A model generated the notes under the pieces. That model saw only the letters and a list, made by a program, of their open reading frames with translations. It was not told where the DNA came from and did no database searches. From the NCBI RefSeq assembly GCF_050632395.1, contig NZ_CP192600.1, positions 1,302,001-1,366,000 on the forward strand: a stretch of 64,000 nt of DNA. Reading direction: 5' to 3'. This DNA is from JAUYQR01 sp050632395. Its GTDB lineage: Bacteria; Pseudomonadota; Alphaproteobacteria; Rhodobacterales; Rhodobacteraceae. This document shows positions 1 through 8,508 of the stretch, one piece after another (positions within the stretch are counted from its first letter, which is position 1; every line of letters starts with the position of its first letter). The position numbers were made by a program, and so were the translations under genes.

Positions 1-12
1 ATCTCGGGATAG

Positions 13-1167
13 GTGAGGATGGGGCGCGCGGTGATCCTGGTAGAACATGGGCCTTCGGGCGAGCCGGTGCTATTTCGCCAGCCGCGCGAGGTGATCGGCG
101 CGGGCCGCGCATCCGAGGTGATGCGGGCTCTGGCACGGGCAGAACGCGCACGGGCGGCGGGGGCCTGGGTTGCCGGCTATGTTGCCTATGAGGCTGGGTA
201 TGCGCTGGAACCGAAGCTTGGCGCTCTGATGCCCCGACGGCGGCAGGGGCCACTGCTGCTGCTGGGCGTGTTCGACGGCCCGGTAGAGGCGGACGGCTTT
301 CTTGCCGAAGCTTCCGACGCAGGAAAGGCAAGCTGGATCACGCCGCCGCAGCCGGTAGTGTCGCGGCCGCGCTACGATGCGGCGATGGCGCGGGTGCTGG
401 CCTATATCGCGGCGGGCGACTGCTATCAGGTGAACTTGACCTTCCCGATGACCGCGCGGCTGCTGTCGGGCAGCGCCAAAGGGCTATACGGCGCGCTGCG
501 GCGCACCGGGGCGGTCGGCCACGGCGCCTATGTTGATCTTGGGCAGGGACCGGTGATCGTTTCCCGCTCGCCCGAGTTGTTCTTCCGGCTGGAGCCGGGG
601 GGGCGGATCGTCACCCGCCCGATGAAAGGCACCGCCCCCCGCGATGCCGACCCGGCACGCGATGCGGCGATTGCGGCGGCGTTGCAGGCATCGGTCAAGG
701 ATCGCGCCGAGAACCTGATGATCGTGGACCTTCTGCGCAACGACATCTCGCGTCTGGCGAAGGTGGGCTCGGTCACGGTGCCGGCGCTTTTCGCGATGGA
801 GAAATACTCGACCGTCCACCAGATGACCTCGACCATCGAAGGGGAATTGGCAGAGCCCGCCAGCCTGCCCGCGCTGATGGCGGCCCTGTTTCCCTGCGGG
901 TCGGTGAGCGGCGCCCCTAAGATCCGGGCGATGCAGATCATCCGCGAGGTGGAACCCGCGCCACGCGGCGTCTATTGCGGCGCGATCGGCTGGATGGCGC
1001 CGGACGGACGCGCGGATTTCTCGGTCGCGATCCGCACCCTGTCGATCACCGGGCAGGATATCGTGATGAACGTGGGCGGCGGGGTGGTGCACGGCTCCAC
1101 CGCCGAGGGTGAATGGGAGGAGGCGTTGTGGAAAGCGCGCTTCGTGAAGGCGGCCGTACGGGCGTAA
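13..1167 (+). CDS. pabB: Aminodeoxychorismate synthase component I
   Basis: Makes 4-amino-4-deoxychorismate from chorismate and ammonia, the first committed step to p-aminobenzoate and folate. The C-terminal two thirds is a chorismate-binding domain. PMKGT, the lysine variant typical of aminodeoxychorismate synthase rather than the PIAGT of anthranilate synthase, is followed by the DRAENLMIVDLLRND block, the PCGSVSGAPK loop and a closing GGGVV strand. It is 384 residues, the short form without a fused amidotransferase. The start is either GTG at 13 or ATG at 19. It overlaps the pabC-like gene, so the two are probably one operon. The amidotransferase partner PabA is not in the window. Confidence 0.93.
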   Translation: MRMGRAVILVEHGPSGEPVLFRQPREVIGAGRASEVMRALARAERARAAGAWVAGYVAYEAGYALEPKLGALMPRRRQGPLLLLGVFDGPVEADGFLAEASDAGKASWITPPQPVVSRPRYDAAMARVLAYIAAGDCYQVNLTFPMTARLLSGSAKGLYGALRRTGAVGHGAYVDLGQGPVIVSRSPELFFRLEPGGRIVTRPMKGTAPRDADPARDAAIAAALQASVKDRAENLMIVDLLRNDISRLAKVGSVTVPALFAMEKYSTVHQMTSTIEGELAEPASLPALMAALFPCGSVSGAPKIRAMQIIREVEPAPRGVYCGAIGWMAPDGRADFSVAIRTLSITGQDIVMNVGGGVVHGSTAEGEWEEALWKARFVKAAVRA

Positions 1168-1778
1168 GGCTGATCGAGACGTTGCTCTGGGATGGCACGC
1201 GCTTTCCGCGGCTCGCGCTGCACATGGCAAGGCTGGCGCGCGGCGCGGAAGCCTTGGGCTGGGACGCGCCGCATCTCGACCTGGGCGCCACGAGTCCCGA
1301 CGACCCCGCGCGCGTTCGGCTGACGCTCGGGGCAGGGGGCGATGTGAGCGTCGAAGTGGCAGCGCTACCGCCCGCAAAACCGCTCTGGCGCGTCGGTCTG
1401 GCCGAGGCGCGCCTGTCGTCAACTGACCCGTGGCTGACCATCAAATCCACCCGCCGCGAGGTCTACGACCGCGCCCGCGCCAATCTGTCCGACGACCTCG
1501 ACGAGGTGATCTTCCTCAACGAACGCTGCGAGGTCTGCGACGGCACCATCACCACGGTGTTCTTCGATCGCGGTGCCGGGCTGCGCACCCCGCCCCTCAC
1601 GTCCGGCCTTCTGCCCGGCGTCCTGCGCGCCGAACTAGCCTGCCCCGAGGAGGTCCTTTTGGCCGCCGACCTGCCGCACGTGCGGCTCTGGGTCGGCAAC
1701 GCCCTGCGAGGTCTTTCCCCTGCGACATTCATCTGTCCCCAAATATCCCCGCCGGAGGCTTCTACGCCTGCCACCTGA
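1128..1778 (+). CDS. pabC: Class IV aminotransferase, probable aminodeoxychorismate lyase
   Basis: A PLP-dependent fold-type IV enzyme that should release pyruvate from aminodeoxychorismate to give p-aminobenzoate, completing the reaction begun by the gene it overlaps. The lysine in TIKSTRREVYD fits the Schiff-base position, and LNERCEVCDGTITTVFF resembles the family's E-G-T-x-N-x-F block. The GTG start at 1128 follows a strong GGGAGGAGG and lies 40 bp inside pabB. At 216 residues it is somewhat short, and its stop codon lies inside a large inverted repeat, so the last residues are encoded by the repeat. The function comes from family and neighbour. A branched-chain aminotransferase is less likely at this length. 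Confidence 0.85.
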   Translation: MESALREGGRTGVRLIETLLWDGTRFPRLALHMARLARGAEALGWDAPHLDLGATSPDDPARVRLTLGAGGDVSVEVAALPPAKPLWRVGLAEARLSSTDPWLTIKSTRREVYDRARANLSDDLDEVIFLNERCEVCDGTITTVFFDRGAGLRTPPLTSGLLPGVLRAELACPEEVLLAADLPHVRLWVGNALRGLSPATFICPQISPPEASTPAT

Positions 1779-1810
1779 AGCCTCCGGCGGGGATATTTAG
1801 TGACAGATGA
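1729..1810. repeat. Long inverted repeat of the AAATATCCC class
   Basis: Two arms of about 34 bp (1729-1762 and 1777-1810) pair almost perfectly around a 14-base loop. They run from TCATCTGTC through AAATATCCCCGCCGGAGG to GGCTTC and back. The right arm begins on the pabC stop codon, so the element forms the end of the gene. The AAATATCCC core recurs near 19733 and 23840. It may act as a terminator or as a dispersed palindromic repeat of the kind abundant in Rhodobacteraceae. Confidence 0.85.
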
Positions 1811-1824
1811 AACCGGGCGCGGGC

Positions 1825-1853
1825 TTGACTTGGGGGAGCGGGCAAGGTGTATC
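1825..1853 (+). promoter_or_regulatory. Candidate sigma-70-type promoter for aspS
   Basis: TTGACT at 1825-1830 is followed by a 17-base spacer and TGTATC at 1848-1853. This puts transcription start about 30 bases before the ATG at 1892. An upstream in-frame start at 1847 would lie inside the promoter, which supports the later start. Confidence 0.5.
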
Positions 1854-1891
1854 GGCCCAAAGTTGCCAAAGCCCTCGGAAGGGGAATTAGA

Positions 1892-3673
1892 ATGCACGCC
1901 TACCGCAGCCACACCTGTGCCGAGTTGAACACCGCCCATGTGGGCCAAGAGGTCCGGCTTTCGGGCTGGGTTCACCGGGTGCGCGACCACGGCGGCGTGT
2001 TGTTCATCGACCTGCGCGACCATTACGGCATCACGCAGGTGATCGCCGACAGTGACAGCCCGGCCTTTGCCGATCTGGATAAGGTGCGCGCCGAATGGGT
2101 GGTGCGGATCGACGGTCGGGTGAAGGGACGCGACGCGAGCCTCGTGAACCCCAAGCTGCCGACCGGCGAGATCGAGGTCTACGCGACCGGCGTCACGGTT
2201 CTGGGGGCGGCGGACGAATTGCCGATGCCGGTGTTCGGCGACGTCGAATACCCCGAGGAAACTCGCCTGACCTACCGCTTCCTCGACCTGCGCCGCGAAA
2301 AGCTGCACCGCAACATGATGCTGCGCTCGAACGTGGTGCGCTCGATCCGCAACCGGATGTGGGACCAGGGCTTTACCGAGTTCCAGACGCCGATCATCAC
2401 CGCCTCCTCCCCCGAAGGCGCGCGCGACTTTCTGGTGCCGTCGCGGCTCCATCCGGGCAAGTTCTATGCCCTGCCGCAGGCCCCGCAGCAGTTCAAGCAG
2501 CTGATCATGGTTGCCGGTTTCGACCGCTACTTCCAGATCGCGCCCTGTTTCCGGGACGAAGACCCCCGCGCCGACCGCAGCCCGACCGACTTCTACCAGC
2601 TTGATATTGAGATGAGCTTTGTCGAGCAGGACGATGTTTTCGCCGCCGTGCAGCCGGTGATTCAGGGCATCTTCGAGGAATTCGCGCCGGGCAAGAAGGT
2701 TTACGCCGACTGGACCCGCATCGCCTACCGCGACGCGCTGAAATGGTATGGCTCCGACAAGCCAGACCTGCGCAACCCGATCCGGATGCAGGATGTCAGC
2801 GAGCATTTCCGCGGCTCGGGCTTTGCGATCTTCGCCAAGCTACTGGAGCAGGACGGCAACGAGATCCGCGCGATCCCGGCACCGAAGGGTGGCAGCCGCA
2901 AGTTCGCCGACCGGATGAACGCCTTTGCCCAAGCGCAAGGATTGCCCGGCATGGGCTACATCATCTGGCGCGAGGCTGAGGATGGGTCGGGCATGGAAGC
3001 CGCAGGTCCGCTGGCCAAGAACATCGGCCCCGAACGCACTGAAGCCATCCGCCAGCAGCTTGGCCTCGGCCTTGGCGACGCGGCCTTCTTCCTTGGCGGC
3101 AAGCCCGAGACGTTCGAGGCCATCGCGGGGCGCGCGCGCAACGAGATCGGGCGCGAGTTGGGCCTGACCGAGGAGAACTGCTTCAAGTTCGCCTGGATCG
3201 TCGACTTCCCGATGTACGAAAAGACCGACGAGGGCGGGATCGACTTCAGCCACAACCCGTTTTCCATGCCGCAGGGCGGGCTTGAGGCGCTGAACGGAGA
3301 TCCCTTGGCCGTCTACGCCTATCAGTACGACCTTGCCTGCAACGGCTATGAACTCATCTCGGGCGGCATCCGCAACCACAAGCCCGAGATCATGTACAAG
3401 GCCTTTGAGCTTGCCGGCTATCCGAACGACGAGGTCGACAAGCGCTTTGGTGGCATGGTCAAGGCGTTCAAATACGGCGCGCCGCCGCACGGGGGCTGTG
3501 CTGCGGGCATCGACCGGATCGTGATGCTGCTGGCGGACGAGCCGAACATCCGCGAGGTCATCATGTTCCCGATGAACCAGCGCGCCGAGGACATGCTGAT
3601 GAACGCGCCCTCCGAGCCCACCTTGAAGCAACTGCGCGAATTGAACCTGCGCGTCGTGCCGAAGGACAGCTGA
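1892..3673 (+). CDS. aspS: Aspartate--tRNA ligase, bacterial type
   Basis: Class II aminoacyl-tRNA synthetase that charges tRNA-Asp in the cytoplasm. An N-terminal OB-fold anticodon-binding domain (about residues 1-105) leads to motif 2 (QIAPCFRDEDPRADRSP), an inserted GAD domain (about 290-410) and motif 3 (GAAGIDR-like, here HGGCAAGIDRIVMLL). At 593 residues it is full length. ATG 1892 is preceded by GGAAGGGG and sits downstream of a good promoter. Its TGA overlaps the next ATG by one base, so the DUF1993 gene is probably coupled to it. Confidence 0.97.
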   Translation: MHAYRSHTCAELNTAHVGQEVRLSGWVHRVRDHGGVLFIDLRDHYGITQVIADSDSPAFADLDKVRAEWVVRIDGRVKGRDASLVNPKLPTGEIEVYATGVTVLGAADELPMPVFGDVEYPEETRLTYRFLDLRREKLHRNMMLRSNVVRSIRNRMWDQGFTEFQTPIITASSPEGARDFLVPSRLHPGKFYALPQAPQQFKQLIMVAGFDRYFQIAPCFRDEDPRADRSPTDFYQLDIEMSFVEQDDVFAAVQPVIQGIFEEFAPGKKVYADWTRIAYRDALKWYGSDKPDLRNPIRMQDVSEHFRGSGFAIFAKLLEQDGNEIRAIPAPKGGSRKFADRMNAFAQAQGLPGMGYIIWREAEDGSGMEAAGPLAKNIGPERTEAIRQQLGLGLGDAAFFLGGKPETFEAIAGRARNEIGRELGLTEENCFKFAWIVDFPMYEKTDEGGIDFSHNPFSMPQGGLEALNGDPLAVYAYQYDLACNGYELISGGIRNHKPEIMYKAFELAGYPNDEVDKRFGGMVKAFKYGAPPHGGCAAGIDRIVMLLADEPNIREVIMFPMNQRAEDMLMNAPSEPTLKQLRELNLRVVPKDS

Positions 3674-4143
3674 TGTACGACGCCTCGGTCCCGGTCTTCC
3701 GCCACTACCTCACCCGGATGTCCGGGATGGTGGAGCGGGCCGGGCGCGAGGCGATGGAGGCGCGGATCGCCGACAGCTTTCCCGCCAACCAGCAGTTTGC
3801 CACCGCTGCCGGGTTCGCGATGCGCGTCACCTGCCCCTTGGCCGGCCGCGAGGTGCCCGACCTGCCCGAGGCGCTGGGGCCAAGGCTCGCGGTGGCGAGG
3901 GCGCTCCTCGGGTCGATGAAAGCGGCGGAGTTCGAGGGTGCCGAAAGCCGGATCATCCGCCACCGCGCGGGGTTTGCCGAACTTGAGCAGACCGGGACGG
4001 AGTTTCTTTATCTCTATGGGCTGCCGAATTTCTTCTTTCACCTGACGATGGGTTATGCGGCCTTGCGGGCCGCGGGCGTGCCGCTGGGCAAAGCCGATTT
4101 CGACGGTTTCCACCAGTATCCCGAAGGATTCAGCTTCACCTGA
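3673..4143 (+). CDS. DUF1993 family protein
   Basis: A 156-residue cytosolic protein matching DUF1993, an all-helical family of unknown function (possibly a DinB/YfiT-type bundle). The aromatic C-terminal part (FLYLYGLPNFFFHLTMGYAALRAAGVPLGK) is the family signature: the second copy in this window has MYSLPQFHFHAVTAYNILRHNGVEIGK at the same place. It starts in an ATGA overlap with aspS. No function can be assigned. It is worth comparing with the paralogue at 21532. Confidence 0.8.
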   Translation: MYDASVPVFRHYLTRMSGMVERAGREAMEARIADSFPANQQFATAAGFAMRVTCPLAGREVPDLPEALGPRLAVARALLGSMKAAEFEGAESRIIRHRAGFAELEQTGTEFLYLYGLPNFFFHLTMGYAALRAAGVPLGKADFDGFHQYPEGFSFT

Positions 4144-4154
4144 GCTGACCCCGC

Positions 4155-4868
4155 CTAGACGTGCAGGCCAAGCGGTTCGCTGGCCAGCAGGCGGTCGCGG
4201 ATCAGGCGCGCCATCCCTTCGGTCGCGGTGCCGGGTTCGCGCAACTGCGCCGAGGCTGCGCCAAGCGGCGCATCGACGGTCTGGCGGGCAATGCCGGCAA
4301 GAAACCCCGACAGGTAGGCGCGTTCGTCCGCGTCCACCCCGGCGGCCAACGCTGCTGCGGCGCGGGCCAGGTCGTCGCGCAGCGCCAGCGGATCAGGATC
4401 GGCGGGGGGCGCGGCGGCAATAGGCGCGCGCGCTCCGCCATCGGGCAGCAGGGCCAGGATCTCTGCCTGAAACGCCGCCAGCCCCGGCAGCGGCTTTTCC
4501 AGAAACGCCACCGCCCCGGCGGCGAGCGCTGCATCCCGCGCGCTGGCATCCCCGCTCATCGCGATGACCAAGGGTTGCGGGCCGGGTTTCGCCGGCGTGG
4601 TCAGCGCACGGATCAGGGTTTCGCCACGCCCGTCCGGCAGGCCAAGATCAACCAGCACCACATCCGGCCGGTAGACCGAAAGATGCGCCCGCGCTGCCGC
4701 CAGACCCTCGGCCCGGCGCAGGCGCGCTCCGGATCGGTGGCACATCAGGCGCAACGCCTCGCAGGCAAGGCGGCTGTCTTCGACAGCAAGAAACACAAGA
4801 CCCTGAAGGCCGTGCAGCGACCCGACCTCGGCGGGGCGGGAAACGGGTGACGCGGGCGGGAAGGGCAT
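4155..4868 (-). CDS. Response-regulator receiver-domain protein
   Basis: 237 residues. The N-terminal half is a CheY-like receiver with the acidic pair in VEDSR, the phospho-acceptor aspartate in VVLVDLGLPDGRG and the conserved lysine in AFLEKPL. The C-terminal part is Ala-rich and helical with no recognised output domain; it could be an Hpt-like helical segment, but no HPt histidine motif is evident. No histidine kinase is adjacent, so input and output are unknown. It converges with the DUF1993 gene and is divergent from the epimerase gene. Confidence 0.8.
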   Translation of the reverse strand: MPFPPASPVSRPAEVGSLHGLQGLVFLAVEDSRLACEALRLMCHRSGARLRRAEGLAAARAHLSVYRPDVVLVDLGLPDGRGETLIRALTTPAKPGPQPLVIAMSGDASARDAALAAGAVAFLEKPLPGLAAFQAEILALLPDGGARAPIAAAPPADPDPLALRDDLARAAAALAAGVDADERAYLSGFLAGIARQTVDAPLGAASAQLREPGTATEGMARLIRDRLLASEPLGLHV

Positions 4869-4991
4869 GGCAGGCTCCTTTCATGACATGGGGTGAGCTT
4901 GCGCAATCTGAGTTAAGACGAGGTAAACGCGTCCCACTTGTAGCCACCCCAAGACAGCCCCATAACGCGCAGCAGGCTCAGGGAGGATTCC

Positions 4992-5396
4992 ATGATCGGT
5001 CGCTTGAACCACGTTGCCATCGCCGTGCCCGATCTTGAGGCCGCAGCAGCGCAATACCGTAACGCGCTGGGCGCCAAGGTCGGAGCGCAGCAGCCCGAAC
5101 CCGACCACGGCGTGACGGTGATCTTCATCGAATTGCCGAACACCAAGATCGAACTTCTGCAGCCCTTGGGCGAAAATTCCCCGATCCTGGGGTTTCTGGA
5201 AAAGAACCCGGCGGGCGGCATTCATCACATCTGCTACGAAGTGGATGACATTCTGGCCGCGCGTGACCATCTGAAGGCCACGGGCGCGCGGGTGCTTGGA
5301 TCGGGCGAGCCGAAGATCGGCGCGCATGGCAAGCCGGTCCTGTTCCTGCACCCGAAGGATTTCAACGGCTGTCTGGTGGAACTGGAGCAGGCATGA
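4992..5396 (+). CDS. mce: Methylmalonyl-CoA epimerase
   Basis: Interconverts (2R)- and (2S)-methylmalonyl-CoA in propionyl-CoA assimilation and the ethylmalonyl-CoA route. It is a 134-residue vicinal-oxygen-chelate protein. Metal ligands expected for the family are visible: His in RLNHVAIAV, Gln in IELLQPLG, His in GGIHHICYE and Glu in CLVELEQ. The ATG at 4992 follows AGGGAGG. It overlaps the DUF1467 gene by four bases. The mutase is not in the window, but its chaperone GTPase meaB lies at 26466. Confidence 0.94.
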   Translation: MIGRLNHVAIAVPDLEAAAAQYRNALGAKVGAQQPEPDHGVTVIFIELPNTKIELLQPLGENSPILGFLEKNPAGGIHHICYEVDDILAARDHLKATGARVLGSGEPKIGAHGKPVLFLHPKDFNGCLVELEQA

Positions 5397-5671
5397 CCAT
5401 TACCGCTGCCATCGTCGTCTACGCCGTGACCTGGTTCATGGTGTTCTTCATCGTGCTTCAGGTCCGGGTAACCGCGCAGGCCGATATCGACAGCGTAGTG
5501 CCCGGCACCCCCCGCGGCGCACCGGCGCAGGAAATCGTCGGGCGCAAGGCCTGGATCACCACGCTGATCGCCACGGTGGTCTGGGCGCTGATCTGCGGCA
5601 TCATCCTGTCAGGTTGGATCACGATCCACGACCTCGACTGGTTCGGCCGGATGTCCCCGCCCCAAGGCTGA
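5393..5671 (+). CDS. DUF1467 family small membrane protein
   Basis: 92 residues with two hydrophobic segments (about 5-27 and 56-76), a membrane protein of the alphaproteobacterial DUF1467 family, whose function is unknown. It overlaps the mce stop by four bases (ATGA), so the two are translationally coupled. This pairing is, to my recollection, frequent in Rhodobacteraceae, though that was not checked here. Confidence 0.82.
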   Translation: MTITAAIVVYAVTWFMVFFIVLQVRVTAQADIDSVVPGTPRGAPAQEIVGRKAWITTLIATVVWALICGIILSGWITIHDLDWFGRMSPPQG

Positions 5672-5681
5672 TCCCGCAGGG

Positions 5682-6377
5682 TCAACGTCCGGCCGCTGCG
5701 AGCCTGTGGAAAAGGTGGGTGAAGGTCGCGACGCCCAGAACCGGCACGATCAGGTTGACGAAAGGGATCGACAGCGGCGCCGCCATCAGCGTGCCCGCGG
5801 CCCAGATCGCCGCGCGGTTGCGCCGCCGCATCGCCTTGGCCTCGGTGCGCCCGATGCGGCGCAGGGCCACAAGGGTGAAATATTCCCGCCCCAGCAGGAA
5901 GCCGTTGATCGCCCAGAATACCAGCGGGATGGCCGGGCCTGCGAACGGATAGATGAACAGCGCCAGCACGTTGACCCCGATGATCAGGCCAAGGAAGTTG
6001 ACCGTATCGCGCAGCGTGTCGCCCATGCTGGCCCCGGTGGCAGGCGGCAGGGCAGGGTAGTGCCGATCTTCGACCGACCGCACAATGTCTTCCAGAAAGA
6101 TGCCCGTGAAGGCCGACGCGACCGGCACCATCAGGAACACCGAAAGCCCGATCATCAGAAAGAACGAAGTCACATCCAGCAGTGTGTCGACCCCGGTGAC
6201 CGGGCCGATCCAAGGCAGATCAATGCTTTCGGGCGTAAGGTATTCGATGCCCAACACGAACACCGCATAGATCGCCGCCAACAAGGCCAAGGCCAGAGCC
6301 ACGCCGATCAGCGTCACCCGCCGGAACCGCGGGTCGCCAAGCTGCCCAAGCGCCTTCAGAAAATCGCCAAGGATCAT
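5682..6377 (-). CDS. EI24/CysZ-like membrane protein
   Basis: 231 residues with about four to five hydrophobic segments. The layout matches the EI24 (etoposide-induced 2.4) family, whose Escherichia coli member CysZ is a sulfate channel. Typical features are the PFAGPAIPLVFWAINGFLLGREYF stretch and the LRRIGRTEAKAMRRRNR basic loop. A sulfate role is only a family inference because no cys genes are nearby. Its ATG overlaps the end of the nitroreductase gene by four bases, so the two form an operon. Confidence 0.82.
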   Translation of the reverse strand: MILGDFLKALGQLGDPRFRRVTLIGVALALALLAAIYAVFVLGIEYLTPESIDLPWIGPVTGVDTLLDVTSFFLMIGLSVFLMVPVASAFTGIFLEDIVRSVEDRHYPALPPATGASMGDTLRDTVNFLGLIIGVNVLALFIYPFAGPAIPLVFWAINGFLLGREYFTLVALRRIGRTEAKAMRRRNRAAIWAAGTLMAAPLSIPFVNLIVPVLGVATFTHLFHRLAAAGR

Positions 6378-6952
6378 GCGTTCATCCAGGTAACGATGCG
6401 GGCAAGATCCGGACGGGGCCGATCTAGTGCGTCGGCGGGGGGCGTCGCGATGTGGACAATTCCCGCGACCGATTCATGGGGCGCGCACCCGAAGGCTTCT
6501 GCCACGAACACCGGGTCGTGCGCGGGCCAGCCGGTCAGCCAGCAGGCCCCCCAGCCAGCCGCCGTGGCTGCATTGACCAGCCCAAGGCAGACAGCCCCCG
6601 CCGACAGCACTTGTTCGGCCACCGGCACCTTCTCGGCCGCCTTGGGCGACGAAATCACCACCACCGCCAATTGCCCAAGATCATACTGCCCGCGCCCCTT
6701 GGCGATCTTTTCGACGTCACCGCCCAAAGCCAGCGCCCGCGCCTCGGCCAGACCTGCCAGCCGTGCGAAAGCCGGCTTTTCCACCACGATCAGCCGCCAC
6801 GGTTCCAGCTTGCTATGATCCGGCACGCGCAAGGCGGCGGTAATGATCTCCTCCAACTCGACGCGCGAGGGGACTGGCGCGGTGAAAAGTTTGGCCGGGC
6901 GGGACCGGCGCGTCAGCAGGAAATCGAGGGCAGGCTGGTTGCGGGCGGGCAT
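6374..6952 (-). CDS. Nitroreductase family protein
   Basis: 192-residue FMN-dependent oxidoreductase of the nitroreductase fold, closest in look to the small YdjA-type members. It opens with DFLLTRRSRPAKLF, the family's N-terminal RRS motif, has the PDHSKLEPWRLIVV flavin-site block, and carries the AGAVCLGLVNAATAAGWGACW helix. Start chosen at the ATG giving MPARNQPAL; an upstream in-frame start at 7000 adds 16 unlikely residues. The electron acceptor is unknown. Confidence 0.88.
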   Translation of the reverse strand: MPARNQPALDFLLTRRSRPAKLFTAPVPSRVELEEIITAALRVPDHSKLEPWRLIVVEKPAFARLAGLAEARALALGGDVEKIAKGRGQYDLGQLAVVVISSPKAAEKVPVAEQVLSAGAVCLGLVNAATAAGWGACWLTGWPAHDPVFVAEAFGCAPHESVAGIVHIATPPADALDRPRPDLARIVTWMNA

Positions 6953-7018
6953 GAAACACTCCGATGGGTCTGGCGCGACCCTAAGGGCAGGCGCGGCCAA
7001 GTTCCAGCCTGCGCCGCG

Positions 7019-8122
7019 TCATAGCCCGTGTTCGCTTGCGACCTCGTCGATCCACCCCGACACGAAACGGTCAAACCGCGCGTCGGGCTGGCGCTTGGCA
7101 AGGGTGTCACCCAAGGGGTCGGGGGCGTGAACCGGCGCACCCGACAATTCCTCAAGCACGGCATGGCCGCAGAAGGGGACGTAGACCTCGGAATAGCCGC
7201 CCTCGTGCACCAGAGCCAGCCGCCCGCCACACAGTGCGTCCGCCGCCTGCATCATTGCTTTTGTCATCGCGCGGAAGGTTTCGGCGGTGGCCAGCATCCG
7301 GCCAAGCGGATCGACCGCCGCCGCATCGAAACCGCAGGCCACGATGATGACATCTGGCTTGAAGCGATGCAGCGCCGGCACCACGATCCGCTCCACCGCG
7401 TGCAGGTAGCCTACATGACCGGTGCCGGGCGGCAGCGGCACGTTGATGTTGGTGCCAAGGCCCGCGCCAGCGCCCTTTGCCTCCACGCCGCCAGTGTTCA
7501 TCGGATAGTTGCGGTCCTGATGCAGCGACAGTGCAAGGACATCGGGGTCCTCCCAAAACACCGCTTCGGTGCCGTTGCCATGATGCACGTCCCAGTCCAC
7601 CACCGCCACGCGGCGGGCCAGACCTGCAACCTGCACCGATCGGATGGCGATGCCGATATTGTTCAGCAGGCAAAACCCGTTTGGCCAGTCGGGCAGGCAA
7701 TGATGCCCCGGCGGGCGCGACAGGGCATAGGCGTTCCGCGCGGCACCAGTCAGCACATCGGTCAGCGCACTGCGCGCAAGGCCCGCCGAAACCCCCGCGA
7801 TCTCGAAACCGCCCCGGCCAAAGGGCGTGCGCAGGCCAAGCTCGCCGCCGCCTTCGTCGGACATCGTCTTGAACGCCTCAAGGTAGGATTGCGGGTGAAC
7901 GCGGGCGATCTCCTCCCACGTCGCGGGGGTGCCCCTGCGCATCGACAGGTGGTCGGCAAGCCCCGTCACATTGACCAGGTTCAACAGCCGCCGCTTGGTT
8001 TCCGGGTTCTCCGGCAAGCCTCCTACCAAGGGCTGCACCAGCCCGCCCACCGGCAAAGTGAAGGCATAGTTGCCGCCGCCATGCCAGAAACACCGCTCGT
8101 CAGAATAGAAACCGGTGGTCAT
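7019..8122 (-). CDS. Histone-deacetylase-fold amidohydrolase
   Basis: 367-residue zinc amidohydrolase of the arginase/deacetylase fold, the group with AcuC and acetylpolyamine amidohydrolases. It shows RPPGHH (His140-His141), the metal-binding VDWDVHHGNGT (Asp178, His180), ACGFDAAAVDPLG with the third metal Asp, and the transition-state tyrosine in HEGGY. Candidate substrates are acetylated polyamines or acetyl-lysine proteins; the sequence does not decide. ATG 8122 is preferred over far-upstream starts because it follows the stop of the small gene at 8142-8384 by 19 bases. Confidence 0.88.
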   Translation of the reverse strand: MTTGFYSDERCFWHGGGNYAFTLPVGGLVQPLVGGLPENPETKRRLLNLVNVTGLADHLSMRRGTPATWEEIARVHPQSYLEAFKTMSDEGGGELGLRTPFGRGGFEIAGVSAGLARSALTDVLTGAARNAYALSRPPGHHCLPDWPNGFCLLNNIGIAIRSVQVAGLARRVAVVDWDVHHGNGTEAVFWEDPDVLALSLHQDRNYPMNTGGVEAKGAGAGLGTNINVPLPPGTGHVGYLHAVERIVVPALHRFKPDVIIVACGFDAAAVDPLGRMLATAETFRAMTKAMMQAADALCGGRLALVHEGGYSEVYVPFCGHAVLEELSGAPVHAPDPLGDTLAKRQPDARFDRFVSGWIDEVASEHGL

Positions 8123-8141
8123 CTGGATTGTCCTTGAAGCG

Positions 8142-8384
8142 TCATTCAGGCGCGCGACTGATGCGGTAGCTGCCTTCGGGCAGGTCCAGCGCGGCTGCAA
8201 GGTCGCGGATCTGCGCCAGCGACAGGGTAATGCGCATGGCTGTGTCCGTGCGCGGATCAAGCTGGTCGATGGTGACGCAATCCTCGAAGGCGTTGATAAT
8301 CACATCTTCCTGCAGCGGCAGGTCGCCCCCCTCGTCGACAAGGGTGATCACGGTGGCGTCGAACTCGTGCTCGATGGTGAACAT
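8142..8384 (-). CDS. Small conserved-looking hypothetical protein
   Basis: 80 residues, acidic, with no membrane segment or signal peptide. Alternating beta-like stretches (MFTIEHEFDATVITLVDEG) are followed by a helix-forming SLAQIRDLAAALDLPEG. It precedes the deacetylase-fold gene on the same strand by 19 bases, so the two are probably co-transcribed. I do not recognise a named domain, and the function is unknown. Confidence 0.65.
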   Translation of the reverse strand: MFTIEHEFDATVITLVDEGGDLPLQEDVIINAFEDCVTIDQLDPRTDTAMRITLSLAQIRDLAAALDLPEGSYRISRAPE

Positions 8385-8508
8385 GGGCGAAGGTTACGCG
8401 CGACACCGCTGCGGAGCAAGCGCCGCTGACACCTGCGTGAGGCAGGCTTTCGGCGGCTGGCGGATTTGCTAGGGTAGGGCGTCAGGGGTCTGACTGTCAG
8501 GGGGTTTG

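Noticed and set aside
5706..6818. Plus-strand 370-codon frame over the EI24 and nitroreductase genes
   Set aside because: Arg/Gln/Asp-rich shadow; the minus-strand genes have clear families.
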